The notes beneath the pieces are model-generated. The model worked only from the letters and a program-made list of their open reading frames with translations, ran no database searches and had not been told where the DNA came from. From NCBI GenBank assembly GCA_023150415.1, contig JAKLKY010000011.1, forward strand, positions 1 to 50,744: DNA of 50,744 bases, written 5' to 3'. Made by a program: the position numbers and the translations under genes. Origin of the DNA: Alphaproteobacteria bacterium (GTDB lineage Bacteria > Pseudomonadota > Alphaproteobacteria > Micavibrionales > Micavibrionaceae). Shown piece after piece: positions 25,679 to 34,015 of the stretch (the first letter of the stretch is position 1; each line of letters starts with the position of its first letter).

Positions 25679-27172
25679 TCAGGAATGATCGCTCCTGTAA
25701 TCCTGATGGGTTGGATCAAGGTCGGAGAAGCGCGTAAGGTTCGGATTGAAATGCATCCGCACGGTGCCGATTGGTCCGTGACGCTGCTTGGCGATGATAC
25801 ATTCGGCAATGCTGTGTGCGCGTTCCATCGATTCCTGCCACTTCAGGTGCTTGTCGGTACCGGGTTCGGGCTCGGTGCGCGAAAGATAATATTCCTCCCG
25901 GTAGACGAACATCACCACGTCGGAATCCTGTTCGATCGAGCCTGATTCCCGCAGATCAGAAAGTTGCGGGCGCTTGTCTTCGCGTGATTCTACCTGACGC
26001 GAGAGCTGGGATAGTGCCAGAACGGGGATGCCCAGTTCCTTGGCAATCGCCTTAAGGCCGCGCGTGATTTCCGAGACTTCTTGCACACGGTTGGCCTCTG
26101 CCTGCCGGGAGCCTGTCCCGCGCAGCAATTGCAAATAGTCGATCACCAACAACCCCAGCCCATGCTGGCGCTTCAGGCGGCGCGCGCGGGTGCGGATCGC
26201 GCTGATCGAGAGCGCCGGTGTGTCATCGATATAAAGTGGAATCTGCGCCATGACCTGGCTGGCTGCCACAAATTTTCGAAAATCGTCTTGCTTGATCTGG
26301 CCCTTGCGGATCAGGTCGCTGGCGATGCCCGATTGATCGGCGAGAATACGCGTCGCCAGCTGATCCGCCGACATCTCGAGCGAAAAGAATCCCACCCGCG
26401 CCCCTTCCTTGCCACCCGATTCGGCATAGGCCTTAGCCGCGTTAAAGGCCATGTTGGTGGCCAGCGCGGTTTTTCCCATCGACGGACGCCCGGCAAGAAT
26501 GAGCAAATCCGAATCCTGAAACCCGCCCAGCTTCTTATCCATATCCAGCAAGCCCGTGGTTACGCCCGTGACATGACCCTCGGTCTTATAAGCCTTTTCC
26601 GCCAGCGCGATAGCCGTGCTCACCGAAGCGCGCAACGTGATGAAACTGCCCTTAACCTGGCCGGTTTCGGCCAGTTCGAATAATTTCTGCTCGGCCTCTT
26701 CGATCGCGCCCTGAGCATCCACTTCAAGTGTCGCCGCATAGGCTCCGTTCACCATGGATTCGCCGAGCGCGATCAATTCCCGTCGCAGATGCAATTCGTA
26801 AATCGTACGCGCGTAATCCTCAACATTGATAACATTAATCACCCCTGCCGCCAGATCAGCCAGATAGACCGCTCCACCCACGGCTTGTAAATCCTCATCT
26901 TTCTCGAAATAGGTCTTTAATGTTACCGGCGTGGCGGTCTGGCCACGATCGATCATGGTGACGATGGCCGTGAACAGGCGCTGATGCACGGGCACAAAGA
27001 AATGCGCCGGGCGAAGGAAATCACCGATCTTCTCATAGCCGCGGTTGTCAATCATCAACGCGCCCAGCAGGCCCTGCTCCGCCTCTTCATTGTGAGGCAA
27101 GACGCGGTAGGACGGCGATGAGGGTTCGTTCAGCTGGTCGCTGATGGCGCGCAGGGCCGAATCTTTGAACAT
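25679..27172 (-). CDS. dnaB: Replicative DNA helicase DnaB
   Basis: Hexameric helicase that unwinds DNA ahead of the replisome. The 497-residue protein has the N-terminal DnaB domain (PHNEEAEQGLLGALMID, about residues 23-125), then the RecA-like domain with Walker A AGRPSMGKTALATN (about 230), Walker B LGLLVIDYLQLL, and the AKELGIPVLALSQLSRQVE and DSDVVMFVYREEYY segments. No intein is seen. The usual partners rpsF-rpsR-rplI are not adjacent; an unknown gene diverges upstream. Confidence 0.98.
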   Translation of the reverse strand: MFKDSALRAISDQLNEPSSPSYRVLPHNEEAEQGLLGALMIDNRGYEKIGDFLRPAHFFVPVHQRLFTAIVTMIDRGQTATPVTLKTYFEKDEDLQAVGGAVYLADLAAGVINVINVEDYARTIYELHLRRELIALGESMVNGAYAATLEVDAQGAIEEAEQKLFELAETGQVKGSFITLRASVSTAIALAEKAYKTEGHVTGVTTGLLDMDKKLGGFQDSDLLILAGRPSMGKTALATNMAFNAAKAYAESGGKEGARVGFFSLEMSADQLATRILADQSGIASDLIRKGQIKQDDFRKFVAASQVMAQIPLYIDDTPALSISAIRTRARRLKRQHGLGLLVIDYLQLLRGTGSRQAEANRVQEVSEITRGLKAIAKELGIPVLALSQLSRQVESREDKRPQLSDLRESGSIEQDSDVVMFVYREEYYLSRTEPEPGTDKHLKWQESMERAHSIAECIIAKQRHGPIGTVRMHFNPNLTRFSDLDPTHQDYRSDHS

Positions 27173-27329
27173 CGCTTCAGGTTACGGGGTTTGGCCACCG
27201 GCGACGAGTTCTTTTTGCATCCATGCCTGTGGATAAATGTGAATAACGGGGGTGAAGCGATATTTGCAAAATATAGGAAATTGGCATAGAATGAAATTGC
27301 GAGATTATTGTAGACAAGGAAATTAAGCA

Positions 27330-27809
27330 TTGGAGATAAGCTTAAAAAGATTATTATCTGCGGCTTCGCTGGGGATCCTCCTCAATCTCGGCCATGCCTT
27401 CAATAACAGGGGCATAGTGCCATCTGAAGAACCTAAAGCACTTAATACGGTGAATACAGCGGCCTGGCCTTCTGCACACCACGCACCGTTACCGGCTGCC
27501 CTCGAAGGCTTCCACTTTAGCTGTACGTTCCACCCGAACGAGAGCCAGGCGACCCCGGCCCAAGTCTCGGAGGCTGTCACGCGCGCGCTTCAAGATGTTG
27601 TTCACCAAACCAACGGAAATGTGCCACCACCGGATATCTTGCAGCTGCGCGTTGACCGTCGACTGCAGCAATTTTGCAGCAATCCGGGCACGCCGCTTTA
27701 CGGCGCATCCTTCTCTAACTTGAAGCTAAACCCAGCAGAGGCTCCTGCGCCAAACACAAAACCGGAAACAAAAGACCAGAATCACGGCCCGATGCGCTAC
27801 GAAATGTAG
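27330..27809 (+). CDS. Hypothetical protein with signal-like N-terminus
   Basis: Unrecognised 159-residue protein. The start is TTG at 27330 with an AAGGA site about nine bases ahead; no ATG fits. A basic then hydrophobic N-terminus (LKRLLSAASLGILLNLGHAF) suggests a signal peptide. The middle may be a small folded domain with two Cys (FSCTF, QFCSN), and the C-terminus is Pro/Lys/Thr-rich. It ends nine bases before the convergent gene stop at 27818. The minus-strand frame over this region has fewer protein-like features, but I cannot exclude it. Confidence 0.5.
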   Translation: MEISLKRLLSAASLGILLNLGHAFNNRGIVPSEEPKALNTVNTAAWPSAHHAPLPAALEGFHFSCTFHPNESQATPAQVSEAVTRALQDVVHQTNGNVPPPDILQLRVDRRLQQFCSNPGTPLYGASFSNLKLNPAEAPAPNTKPETKDQNHGPMRYEM

Positions 27810-27817
27810 CAGTGATA

Positions 27818-28519
27818 TCAAAGCGCGGGCGCTTCGAACCAGCGATGCGGGTTCGAACCTTGCCACAGCGGCCCGCCCGTTAAAGCGTGGATGGTGAAAC
27901 ATTTGGTCGGATTGACCATGCCGTCAATCACCAGACGCACACCTTTCTCAGGAGCACCATATTTTTTAAAAATCGCGCTGACCATTTGCGAAAGTCTTTC
28001 AGGGACAATCCCCCGCGCACATTGATCACCAAAATCAAACAGATTGTCATACGAAGGAAAGGCAAGCACAAAGTGTTTGGGCGCTTCTCTGTATTTTCTA
28101 GGCACAACTATCAAGAAACCTGATTCTTCAAGGTCGGATTTTGCTAACTGCGGGACTTTTGAATCAATATAGGCCGCCAAACCCGCATTGGGTGTGGCAA
28201 CAAATGTTTTCTGCGTTGTTATGTGTGCATGTGATTCAGGAAATGCGCCTTCCTTAAAATGCACATGCAGATTGGGTTGCTTGCTGTTTGTCCATGTTTG
28301 ACCGCAATGAATGATAACGAGGCTGGATTCTTTGCCCACACCTTGATGAAGCATATGTTTATGCAAATCGCCAAAAAATCTCCTCATGCTCTGGGGATCC
28401 GCAAAAAATTCTTGTGGTGTTATGTTAGGGTTTTTCGCATATTCCACCGCCCACATGCCCGGTACGGGAATAGCCCGATGCGCAGAAAGCCTAGCAAACT
28501 CATAATGCGGCTCTACCAT
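27818..28519 (-). CDS. Hypothetical protein, possible degenerate HIT-like domain
   Basis: Unrecognised 233-residue cytoplasmic protein. The second half resembles a HIT-domain layout: GFLIVVPRKYREAP (strand like the HIT FLVVPK segment), a helix (VPERLSQMVSAIFKKYG), then VRLVIDGM and KCFTIHALTGGPLW in the place of the His triad. The triad itself is incomplete (only one His in FTIHAL), so catalytic function of HIT type is doubtful. A separate NLHVHFKEGAFPESHAHI segment in the first half is His-rich. This assignment is by eye and tentative. It diverges from ihfB. Confidence 0.65.
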   Translation of the reverse strand: MVEPHYEFARLSAHRAIPVPGMWAVEYAKNPNITPQEFFADPQSMRRFFGDLHKHMLHQGVGKESSLVIIHCGQTWTNSKQPNLHVHFKEGAFPESHAHITTQKTFVATPNAGLAAYIDSKVPQLAKSDLEESGFLIVVPRKYREAPKHFVLAFPSYDNLFDFGDQCARGIVPERLSQMVSAIFKKYGAPEKGVRLVIDGMVNPTKCFTIHALTGGPLWQGSNPHRWFEAPAL

Positions 28520-28706
28520 CTCTAAAGTCCTTCATTTTTAAGCTTTTCCTGAAGTTACCTCATTCCTTGATTTTCTGTCAATAAAATCGGGTGCCTACGA
28601 TTATTGTTCTGGATGATGCGCTTTAAGTATTTGCATTATAAAGAAAAGATTCGCAAAATAGGCGCAGCGAATCCCATCTTTTGAGTCTCTTGTAAAGGAG
28701 TATGCC

Positions 28707-28994
28707 ATGACCAAATCTGAATTGATCCAGCGCCTGGCGGACCGCAATCCGCATTTGTATCTGCGCGACGTCGAAAAGATCGTTGAAACAGTTTTCGAGG
28801 AAATGACCAAAGCCCTGGCACGCGGCGAGCGTGTAGAGCTTCGCGGTTTTGGTGCATTCTCAATCAAGCACCGCCAGGCACGAACCGGCCGCAATCCGCG
28901 CACGGGCGCGAAGGTGCAAGTCAACGCCAAGCGCCTGCCCTTTTTCAAAACGGGCAAAGCCCTGCGAGAACGGTTAAACGGTAGTGCTGCGTGA
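28707..28994 (+). CDS. ihfB: Integration host factor subunit beta
   Basis: DNA-bending nucleoid protein of the HU/IHF family, forming a heterodimer with IHF-alpha. The 95-residue product begins [17 protein letters not shown] and carries the [27 protein letters not shown] arm with the proline-tipped beta ribbon. The beta type is supported by the R-N-P-R-T-G stretch and by its place before lapA. A strong AAAGGAG site precedes the ATG. First gene of the ihfB-lapA-pyrF operon. Confidence 0.95.
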   Translation: MTKSELIQRLADRNPHLYLRDVEKIVETVFEEMTKALARGERVELRGFGAFSIKHRQARTGRNPRTGAKVQVNAKRLPFFKTGKALRERLNGSAA

Positions 28995-29374
28995 TTAAAC
29001 TTCCACGGATTGTCGCGCGTTTCTTTCTGATTGCAGGGTGGCTGTTTAGTTTGGCTGTCACGGTCTTTATCGTTGCGTTTGCAGTGTTGAACCGTGAATC
29101 GACCCCCGTAACCCTTACCCCGTTTCACGATGCCACGGCCCTGCCGGTGTATGTGATTGTTCTGGGGCCGCTCGCGGCGGGATTAATCGCAGGCGCGGTA
29201 TTCACTTGGTTTTATCATCTGCCGTTGCGTTTGCGTGTACGCGGCCTGAAACGCCAAATAGAGAAGTTCGAGCGCACAACTGCCATTACGGCCGAACCTG
29301 TTGTCATGCTGCAGAACGACCATAACCTGCTACGCAACAAATTAACATCATCCATAACGGACATCATTTCATGA
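28991..29374 (+). CDS. LapA-domain inner-membrane protein (DUF1049)
   Basis: 127-residue membrane protein with two hydrophobic helices (about residues 9-32 and 51-76) and a basic cytoplasmic coiled tail ([16 protein letters not shown]), the pattern of LapA/YciS proteins linked to lipopolysaccharide assembly. Start is GTG at 28991, overlapping the ihfB stop by four bases. It overlaps pyrF by four bases at its end, so translation of the three genes is coupled. Confidence 0.88.
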   Translation: MIKLPRIVARFFLIAGWLFSLAVTVFIVAFAVLNRESTPVTLTPFHDATALPVYVIVLGPLAAGLIAGAVFTWFYHLPLRLRVRGLKRQIEKFERTTAITAEPVVMLQNDHNLLRNKLTSSITDIIS

Positions 29375-30060
29375 CAAAGCCTCTTATTTTTTGCGCCCTG
29401 GACACATCAGATTTAACTCAGGCCCTTCATTGGGCGCGGCTGATCGGGCCTATTACCGGCGGCCTGAAACTGGGTATGGAATTCATCGGCGTTTATGGCC
29501 CGCAAGGCATTGCCGAGATTCAAAAGGCCGCCCCCGACGCCAGACTATTCATCGATTTGAAATTCCATGATATTCCCAAAACCGTCGCCAGCGCCGTCAA
29601 GGCGTATGGCCATAGTTTTCATCCCATGTATTTGAACGTGCATACCAGCGGCGGACGCAGCATGCTGCAAGAAGCACAGGCTGCGTGCCCGCCGCAAACG
29701 CATTTGCTGGGCGTGACGCTACTGACTTCGCTGGAGGAAGAGGATCTCGATATTATCGGCTACCAGCCGGATGTCAGTGTGCGTGTGCTGCACCTGGCGC
29801 GGCTTGCGCAGCAATGCAATCTGGCAGGCGTTGTCTGCTCCGGGCATGAAATTTCTGCGCTGCGCCGTGAGCGTGGGCCGGATTTTGTGCTGATGGTGCC
29901 GGGCATTCGTCCCGCCGGCTCTGATGCCAACGACCAGAAACGTACCCTCACCCCACAAGAAGCGATTGCCGCCGGCGCGAGCCATTTAGTCATCGGCCGC
30001 CCCATCACGGGCGCCGCCGACCCCGCCGCCGCCGCCCGCGCGATTTTGCAGTCTCTTTAA
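29371..30060 (+). CDS. pyrF: Orotidine 5'-phosphate decarboxylase
   Basis: Last step of UMP biosynthesis. The TIM-barrel protein of 229 residues shows the catalytic LFIDLKFHDIPKTV (Lys and Asp-x-Lys-x-x-Asp-like set) and a C-terminal phosphate-binding VPGIRPAGSDANDQKR and HLVIGRPITGAADP. Its place after lapA matches relatives; in them trpF, trpB and trpA often come next, but here accD starts 46 bases on. Confidence 0.96.
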   Translation: MTKPLIFCALDTSDLTQALHWARLIGPITGGLKLGMEFIGVYGPQGIAEIQKAAPDARLFIDLKFHDIPKTVASAVKAYGHSFHPMYLNVHTSGGRSMLQEAQAACPPQTHLLGVTLLTSLEEEDLDIIGYQPDVSVRVLHLARLAQQCNLAGVVCSGHEISALRRERGPDFVLMVPGIRPAGSDANDQKRTLTPQEAIAAGASHLVIGRPITGAADPAAAARAILQSL

Positions 30061-30106
30061 GCCTCGAACTTGACTTTCTGATCCATTTTCAGGATAAAAG
30101 ACGCGC

Positions 30107-31159
30107 ATGAACTGGCTGACCAATATCATTCGTCCGCGCATCCGCTCGCTTGTCGGAGCCAAGGAAGTTCCCGATAATTTATGGCAAAAGTGCCCGGGTT
30201 GTGAAAACCTGTTGTTTACGCGCGATCTTGAGGCACGCTTTAACGTCTGCAGCCACTGCGGCCATCATTTGCGCCTGCCGGTCAAGCAGCGTTTGAACAT
30301 GCTGTTTGATGACGGGAAATATGAATTGATCGAGCTACCGAAAGTGCCGAGCGACCCGCTAAAATTCCGCGATTCCAAAAAATATGCCGACCGCCTGCGC
30401 GATACGCAAGCCAAGACAGGTCTTAAAGACGCCATTACGGTTGCGGCAGGCACGGTGGGCGGACAGAAAATCGTCATCGCCGTTTTCAACTTCAATTTCA
30501 TGGGCGGGTCCATGGGCATGGCCGTGGGCGAGGGGATTGTCCGTGCATCTGAGGAAGCAGTTTCCCGCCGCGCAGCCTTGATGATCGTGCCCTCCTCCGG
30601 CGGCGCGCGGATGCAAGAGGGTATTCTCTCGCTCATGCAAATGCCGCGCACCATGATTGCTGTGGAACGCGTTAAACGCGCACGCCTGCCCTATATCGTT
30701 TTACTGACAGATCCAACCACCGGCGGCGTCAGCGCATCCTTCGCCATGGTGGGCGACATTCATATGGCCGAACCCGGTGCCACTATCGGCTTTGCCGGAC
30801 GGCGCGTGATCGAGGAGACCGTGCGCGAAACACTGCCCAAGGATTTCCAGACGGCTGAATATCTGCGCGAGCACGGCATGGTGGATATGGTGGTGCCGCG
30901 CGCAGAAATGCGCGAAACCTTGGCCCGCATTCTGCGCTTGCTGATGGATCGCGGCGCATCGCAAGGCGATGTGATCGGTGGTAGCGGCAAGGCTAAAGCA
31001 ACGGGCGGCGGAAAATCGCTCAGCCTTAATCCGCCTGCGAATACGAGTTCTCAAGGCCAGCTTGCTGCCAAACGCGCATTGCGGCAGGTCCGCGCCGCCA
31101 AGCGCGCATTGGAAAACCTTGAAGGCAAAGAATCAGGACGCACCCGCGTCGGCCAATAG
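30107..31159 (+). CDS. accD: Acetyl-CoA carboxylase carboxyltransferase subunit beta
   Basis: Beta subunit of the carboxyltransferase that makes malonyl-CoA. The N-terminal zinc finger is CPGCENLLFTRDL then CSHCGHHLR, followed by the crotonase-fold core with VAVFNFNFMGGSMGMAVGEG, PSSGGARMQEG and TDPTTGGVSASFAM. At 350 residues it exceeds the usual 290-305 by a Gly/Ser/Ala/Lys/Arg-rich C-terminal tail (from about residue 290). It is followed by folC 15 bases on, as usual in Alphaproteobacteria. Confidence 0.96.
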   Translation: MNWLTNIIRPRIRSLVGAKEVPDNLWQKCPGCENLLFTRDLEARFNVCSHCGHHLRLPVKQRLNMLFDDGKYELIELPKVPSDPLKFRDSKKYADRLRDTQAKTGLKDAITVAAGTVGGQKIVIAVFNFNFMGGSMGMAVGEGIVRASEEAVSRRAALMIVPSSGGARMQEGILSLMQMPRTMIAVERVKRARLPYIVLLTDPTTGGVSASFAMVGDIHMAEPGATIGFAGRRVIEETVRETLPKDFQTAEYLREHGMVDMVVPRAEMRETLARILRLLMDRGASQGDVIGGSGKAKATGGGKSLSLNPPANTSSQGQLAAKRALRQVRAAKRALENLEGKESGRTRVGQ

Positions 31160-31174
31160 CCGGGAGACGAGGTT

Positions 31175-32497
31175 ATGCATCGTGCTGACCTCAGACATTC
31201 TGATCCCGCGCTTTCAGAAAAACTGGCCCGCCTCTATGGCTTGCGTGATTCTCTGCCGGGCATTACCCGCGCCATCCGTGCGCAATATCAGGATTTTCTA
31301 CACCGGCTGGGCGATCCGCATTTGCACCTACCCCCCGTTATTCACGTGGCAGGAACGAACGGCAAGGGATCGACCATTGCCTTCCTGCGCGCGATTTTGC
31401 AAGCTGCAGGTTATCGTGTGCATACTTATACATCTCCACATCTGGTGCGGTTTAATGAACGGATTGTTCTCGCGGGAAAAGAAATTTCTGATTCTCTCCT
31501 CTCAAGCTTGATTGATGAGGTCTTGGACATTAACGCCGATGCGCCTACGACCTTTTTTGAAATTACGACGGCTCTGGCCTTTCTGGCATTTTCCCGCGCA
31601 CCTGCGGATGTGTTGTTGCTGGAGGTGGGGATGGGCGGGCGACTGGATTGCACGAATGTCGTTCCGCACCCGGCGCTGTGTCTCATTACCCGTATCGGGT
31701 ATGACCACCAGCTGTATCTAGGCGATACACTGGCCTGTATAGCGCAGGAAAAGGCCGGCATCATGAAGCCGGGAACGCCCTGCGTGACAAATATTCTCTC
31801 ACCCGAAGCGATTCAAAACGCTGTGGATGAAATTTACGCTGATCAAGCAAAACAGGTAGATTGCCCTATATTTCGATACGGTATGGATTGGAATATAAGC
31901 ATAAACGATACGGACGCTGACTCGTTTATTATTAATGTCCAGGAGCAAATGCTCCTGCTGCCGGTGCCTGTATTGCCCGGCGCGCATCAGATCGAGAATG
32001 CCGCGCTGGCGGTGGCGGGCCTGGAGATCATTAAAGACCGCTTGCCCTGTGCCCCTGAACATTACAGGCTAGGCCTGCACAGCGCCCGATGGCCCGCGCG
32101 CCTGCAAAATATAAGCGCTTATTTAGATACGCCCAAGGATTGGGACATCTGGCTGGATGGCGCGCACAACCAGGACGGCGCGCGCGCGCTGGCCGCGCAG
32201 GCACACGACTGGGCGCGGCAAGATCCCCGCCCTCTGCATCTGATCATCGGCATGAAAAAGGATAAGGACGCCACCGCGTTCCTGGGATTGCTGGCCCCGC
32301 ATACCACCAGCATCACCTGGGTGCCTGTGGAATCGCTGGGCGATGAAAGTCATCCACCAGCGACGCTCCAAACGGCAGCCGGCTGGCAAGAAGCCGTGCA
32401 ACAAATCGTCCAGGAACATAAAGGCCCCGGCCGTATCCTGATCTGCGGATCTCTTTATCTAGCGGGGGATGTGCTGCAGGCGCTTGAAACGCCTTAG
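31175..32497 (+). CDS. folC: Folylpolyglutamate synthase / dihydrofolate synthase
   Basis: Adds glutamates to folates and makes dihydrofolate. The 440-residue Mur-ligase-fold protein has the P-loop VAGTNGKGSTIAFLRAIL (about residues 51-68), YTSPHLVRFNERI, a glycine-rich LLEVGMGGRLDCTN and LDGAHNQDGARALA in the C-terminal domain. Position behind accD and an AGACGAGG-type site before the ATG support the call. Confidence 0.95.
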   Translation: MHRADLRHSDPALSEKLARLYGLRDSLPGITRAIRAQYQDFLHRLGDPHLHLPPVIHVAGTNGKGSTIAFLRAILQAAGYRVHTYTSPHLVRFNERIVLAGKEISDSLLSSLIDEVLDINADAPTTFFEITTALAFLAFSRAPADVLLLEVGMGGRLDCTNVVPHPALCLITRIGYDHQLYLGDTLACIAQEKAGIMKPGTPCVTNILSPEAIQNAVDEIYADQAKQVDCPIFRYGMDWNISINDTDADSFIINVQEQMLLLPVPVLPGAHQIENAALAVAGLEIIKDRLPCAPEHYRLGLHSARWPARLQNISAYLDTPKDWDIWLDGAHNQDGARALAAQAHDWARQDPRPLHLIIGMKKDKDATAFLGLLAPHTTSITWVPVESLGDESHPPATLQTAAGWQEAVQQIVQEHKGPGRILICGSLYLAGDVLQALETP

Positions 32498-32533
32498 AAT
32501 CCGGCACAGAATAGATGCCAGAGGACAAACACC

Positions 32534-33376
32534 ATGCCCCAGAACCTTCCCAAACTGCTGATCGTCACCGGCCTTTCCGGTGCGGGGATGTCGTCCGCGC
32601 TGAAGGCGCTGGAGGATTTCGGGTTTGAGGCCTTCGACAATTTTCCGCTGTTTTTGCTCGAATCCCTGATGAAGCGCACCGCGGCGGATGCGGGCCCGGT
32701 GGCCGTGGCAATTGACGTGCGCAGCCGCGATTTCGACGCGCAGCAATTGCTGCAGCAAACGCGCGCCCTGGGCGGTCAGATCCTGTTCATAGCGGCCGAG
32801 GATTCCATTCTCGAGCGCCGCTTCACCGAAACCCGCCGCCGCCATCCGCTGGCTCAGAACAAGACGGTGTCCTATGGCATTGCGCAGGAAAAATCCCTGC
32901 TGGCCCCCATCCGGGAGGAGGCCGATCTGGTCATCGATACATCCGAATTGTCCGTGCATGATCTGCGGCACGTACTGCGCGGTCATTACAAACCCGCGCA
33001 TACGCAGGACATGGCCATCTCTTTATTGTCTTTCGCCTATCGCCGCGGTGTGCCGCGCCAGGCGGATCTCGTGTTTGATGTACGATTTTTGCGCAACCCG
33101 CATTGGGATGCCGTGCTGCGGCTCCTCAGTGGGCATGATGCGGATGTGGGGAGATATATCGAATCCGACCCCGATTACGCGACGTTTTTCAAGGCGCTGA
33201 CAGATTTGCTGCGCATCGTTTTACCGCGCTACGCCCGCGAGGGAAAAAACTATCTGACCATCGCCGTGGGATGTTCCGGAGGGCGGCATCGTTCGGTTTA
33301 TATTGTCGAGCAGCTACAAAAATTCATCGAATCCCTGGGCTTTGCCAGCACGGCAGAGCATCGGGATTTGGTATAA
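32534..33376 (+). CDS. rapZ: RNase adapter protein RapZ
   Basis: Nucleotide-binding regulator that in E. coli steers RNase E to small RNAs and controls GlmS. The 280-residue product has the N-terminal P-loop and DNFPLFLLESL, plus the C-terminal FDVRFLRNPHW and IAVGCSGGRHRSVYIVEQL, both diagnostic. The P-loop reads GLSGAGMSS, with Met19 where the family normally has Lys or Arg. No phosphotransferase system genes are adjacent, unlike many relatives with rapZ next to hprK or ptsI genes. A strong hairpin follows. Confidence 0.95.
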   Translation: MPQNLPKLLIVTGLSGAGMSSALKALEDFGFEAFDNFPLFLLESLMKRTAADAGPVAVAIDVRSRDFDAQQLLQQTRALGGQILFIAAEDSILERRFTETRRRHPLAQNKTVSYGIAQEKSLLAPIREEADLVIDTSELSVHDLRHVLRGHYKPAHTQDMAISLLSFAYRRGVPRQADLVFDVRFLRNPHWDAVLRLLSGHDADVGRYIESDPDYATFFKALTDLLRIVLPRYAREGKNYLTIAVGCSGGRHRSVYIVEQLQKFIESLGFASTAEHRDLV

Positions 33377-33383
33377 GGGCCAT

Positions 33384-33412
33384 AAAAAAACCCGCCATAA
33401 GGCGGGTTTTTG
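33384..33412. terminator. Bidirectional terminator between rapZ and small minus-strand gene
   Basis: CCCGCC at 33391-33396 and GGCGGG at 33401-33406 form the core stem around ATAA, extended by A and T runs on both sides, so it works as a rho-independent terminator in both directions for rapZ and for the gene ending at 33433. Confidence 0.92.
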
Positions 33413-33432
33413 TTACGCAGCGATAAGCTGTT

Positions 33433-33594
33433 TTACACGCGAGCTGGCACGACTGGCGCTGCACCACGCTCGGGCACAGGCTCAGGCACAGGAAACTGTA
33501 AGACGTTGTCGCTGGCCGCATAAGCAAAACGCGATGCCAATGCACCGACAGTGCCTAGACCACGCGCAGCAAGATTGAATCCGGTTGAAATCAT
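33433..33594 (-). CDS. Small hypothetical protein (53 aa) coupled to upstream gene
   Basis: Too short for the ORF list but supported by context. The ATG at 33594 overlaps the stop of the upstream 125-residue gene (ATGA), a GAAAGGTG site stands about eight bases before it, and it ends just before the bidirectional terminator. The sequence begins MISTGFNLAARGLGTVGALA and ends in a Pro/Val/Glu-rich tail, with a mildly hydrophobic first third. I recognise no family. Confidence 0.6.
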   Translation of the reverse strand: MISTGFNLAARGLGTVGALASRFAYAASDNVLQFPVPEPVPERGAAPVVPARV

Positions 33595-33968
33595 GTGAAC
33601 ACACCTTTCTCTAATGTTAGTACCGCATTTTCCCTCGAAACACCTGAACCGTCATATGTTCTGAAAACAATTTTTTCGCGGTTCGTTTCTGGTGCTTCTG
33701 GAACTATCGTAAACAAAATGCGCTGGCCTGTCAAATTTGTGAAATCGACCAGATTCTGCCGCCCATTCATAATGCCAATCAGGTTGATGAGCTTCTTTTC
33801 CGTGATGTCCGCAGCTTCCGAAAGGTCCACCAGCACGTAATCGCCCACAGGTTCATACGTCTGCATGGTTTTGTTCCATTGCAGAATTTGCCAGGCATGG
33901 GGCACCAAAGGGTTGGCGCGGCTGGAAAATCGAGGTTTTGTGCTTTCGTCGTTGAAATTCAGAGCCAT
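33591..33968 (-). CDS. Hypothetical protein, 125 aa
   Basis: Unrecognised soluble protein starting MALNFNDEST and carrying beta-type strands (GDYVLVDLSEAADITEKKL, QRILFTIVPEAPE). No signal or membrane segment. Its stop overlaps the start of the 53-residue gene, and together they form a small operon ended by the terminator at 33384-33412. It diverges from ahcY with a gap of 47 bases. The plus-strand frame over the same bases lacks support. Confidence 0.65.
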   Translation of the reverse strand: MALNFNDESTKPRFSSRANPLVPHAWQILQWNKTMQTYEPVGDYVLVDLSEAADITEKKLINLIGIMNGRQNLVDFTNLTGQRILFTIVPEAPETNREKIVFRTYDGSGVSRENAVLTLEKGVFT

Positions 33969-34015
33969 GCGTGTATGGTACCATCAAATTCTTAACAAGA
34001 TGAGGAGAAAAACAC

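Noticed and set aside
27323-27580. Minus-strand frame of 85 codons opposite the 27330 gene
   Set aside because: Trp/Gly/Ala-rich without a ribosome site; the plus-strand gene has an SD and signal-like N-terminus, though neither is certain.
27825-27870. GGTTCGAACC-like stretches that recall tRNA T-arms
   Set aside because: They are part of the coding sequence of the 27818-28519 gene and no acceptor or anticodon arm surrounds them.
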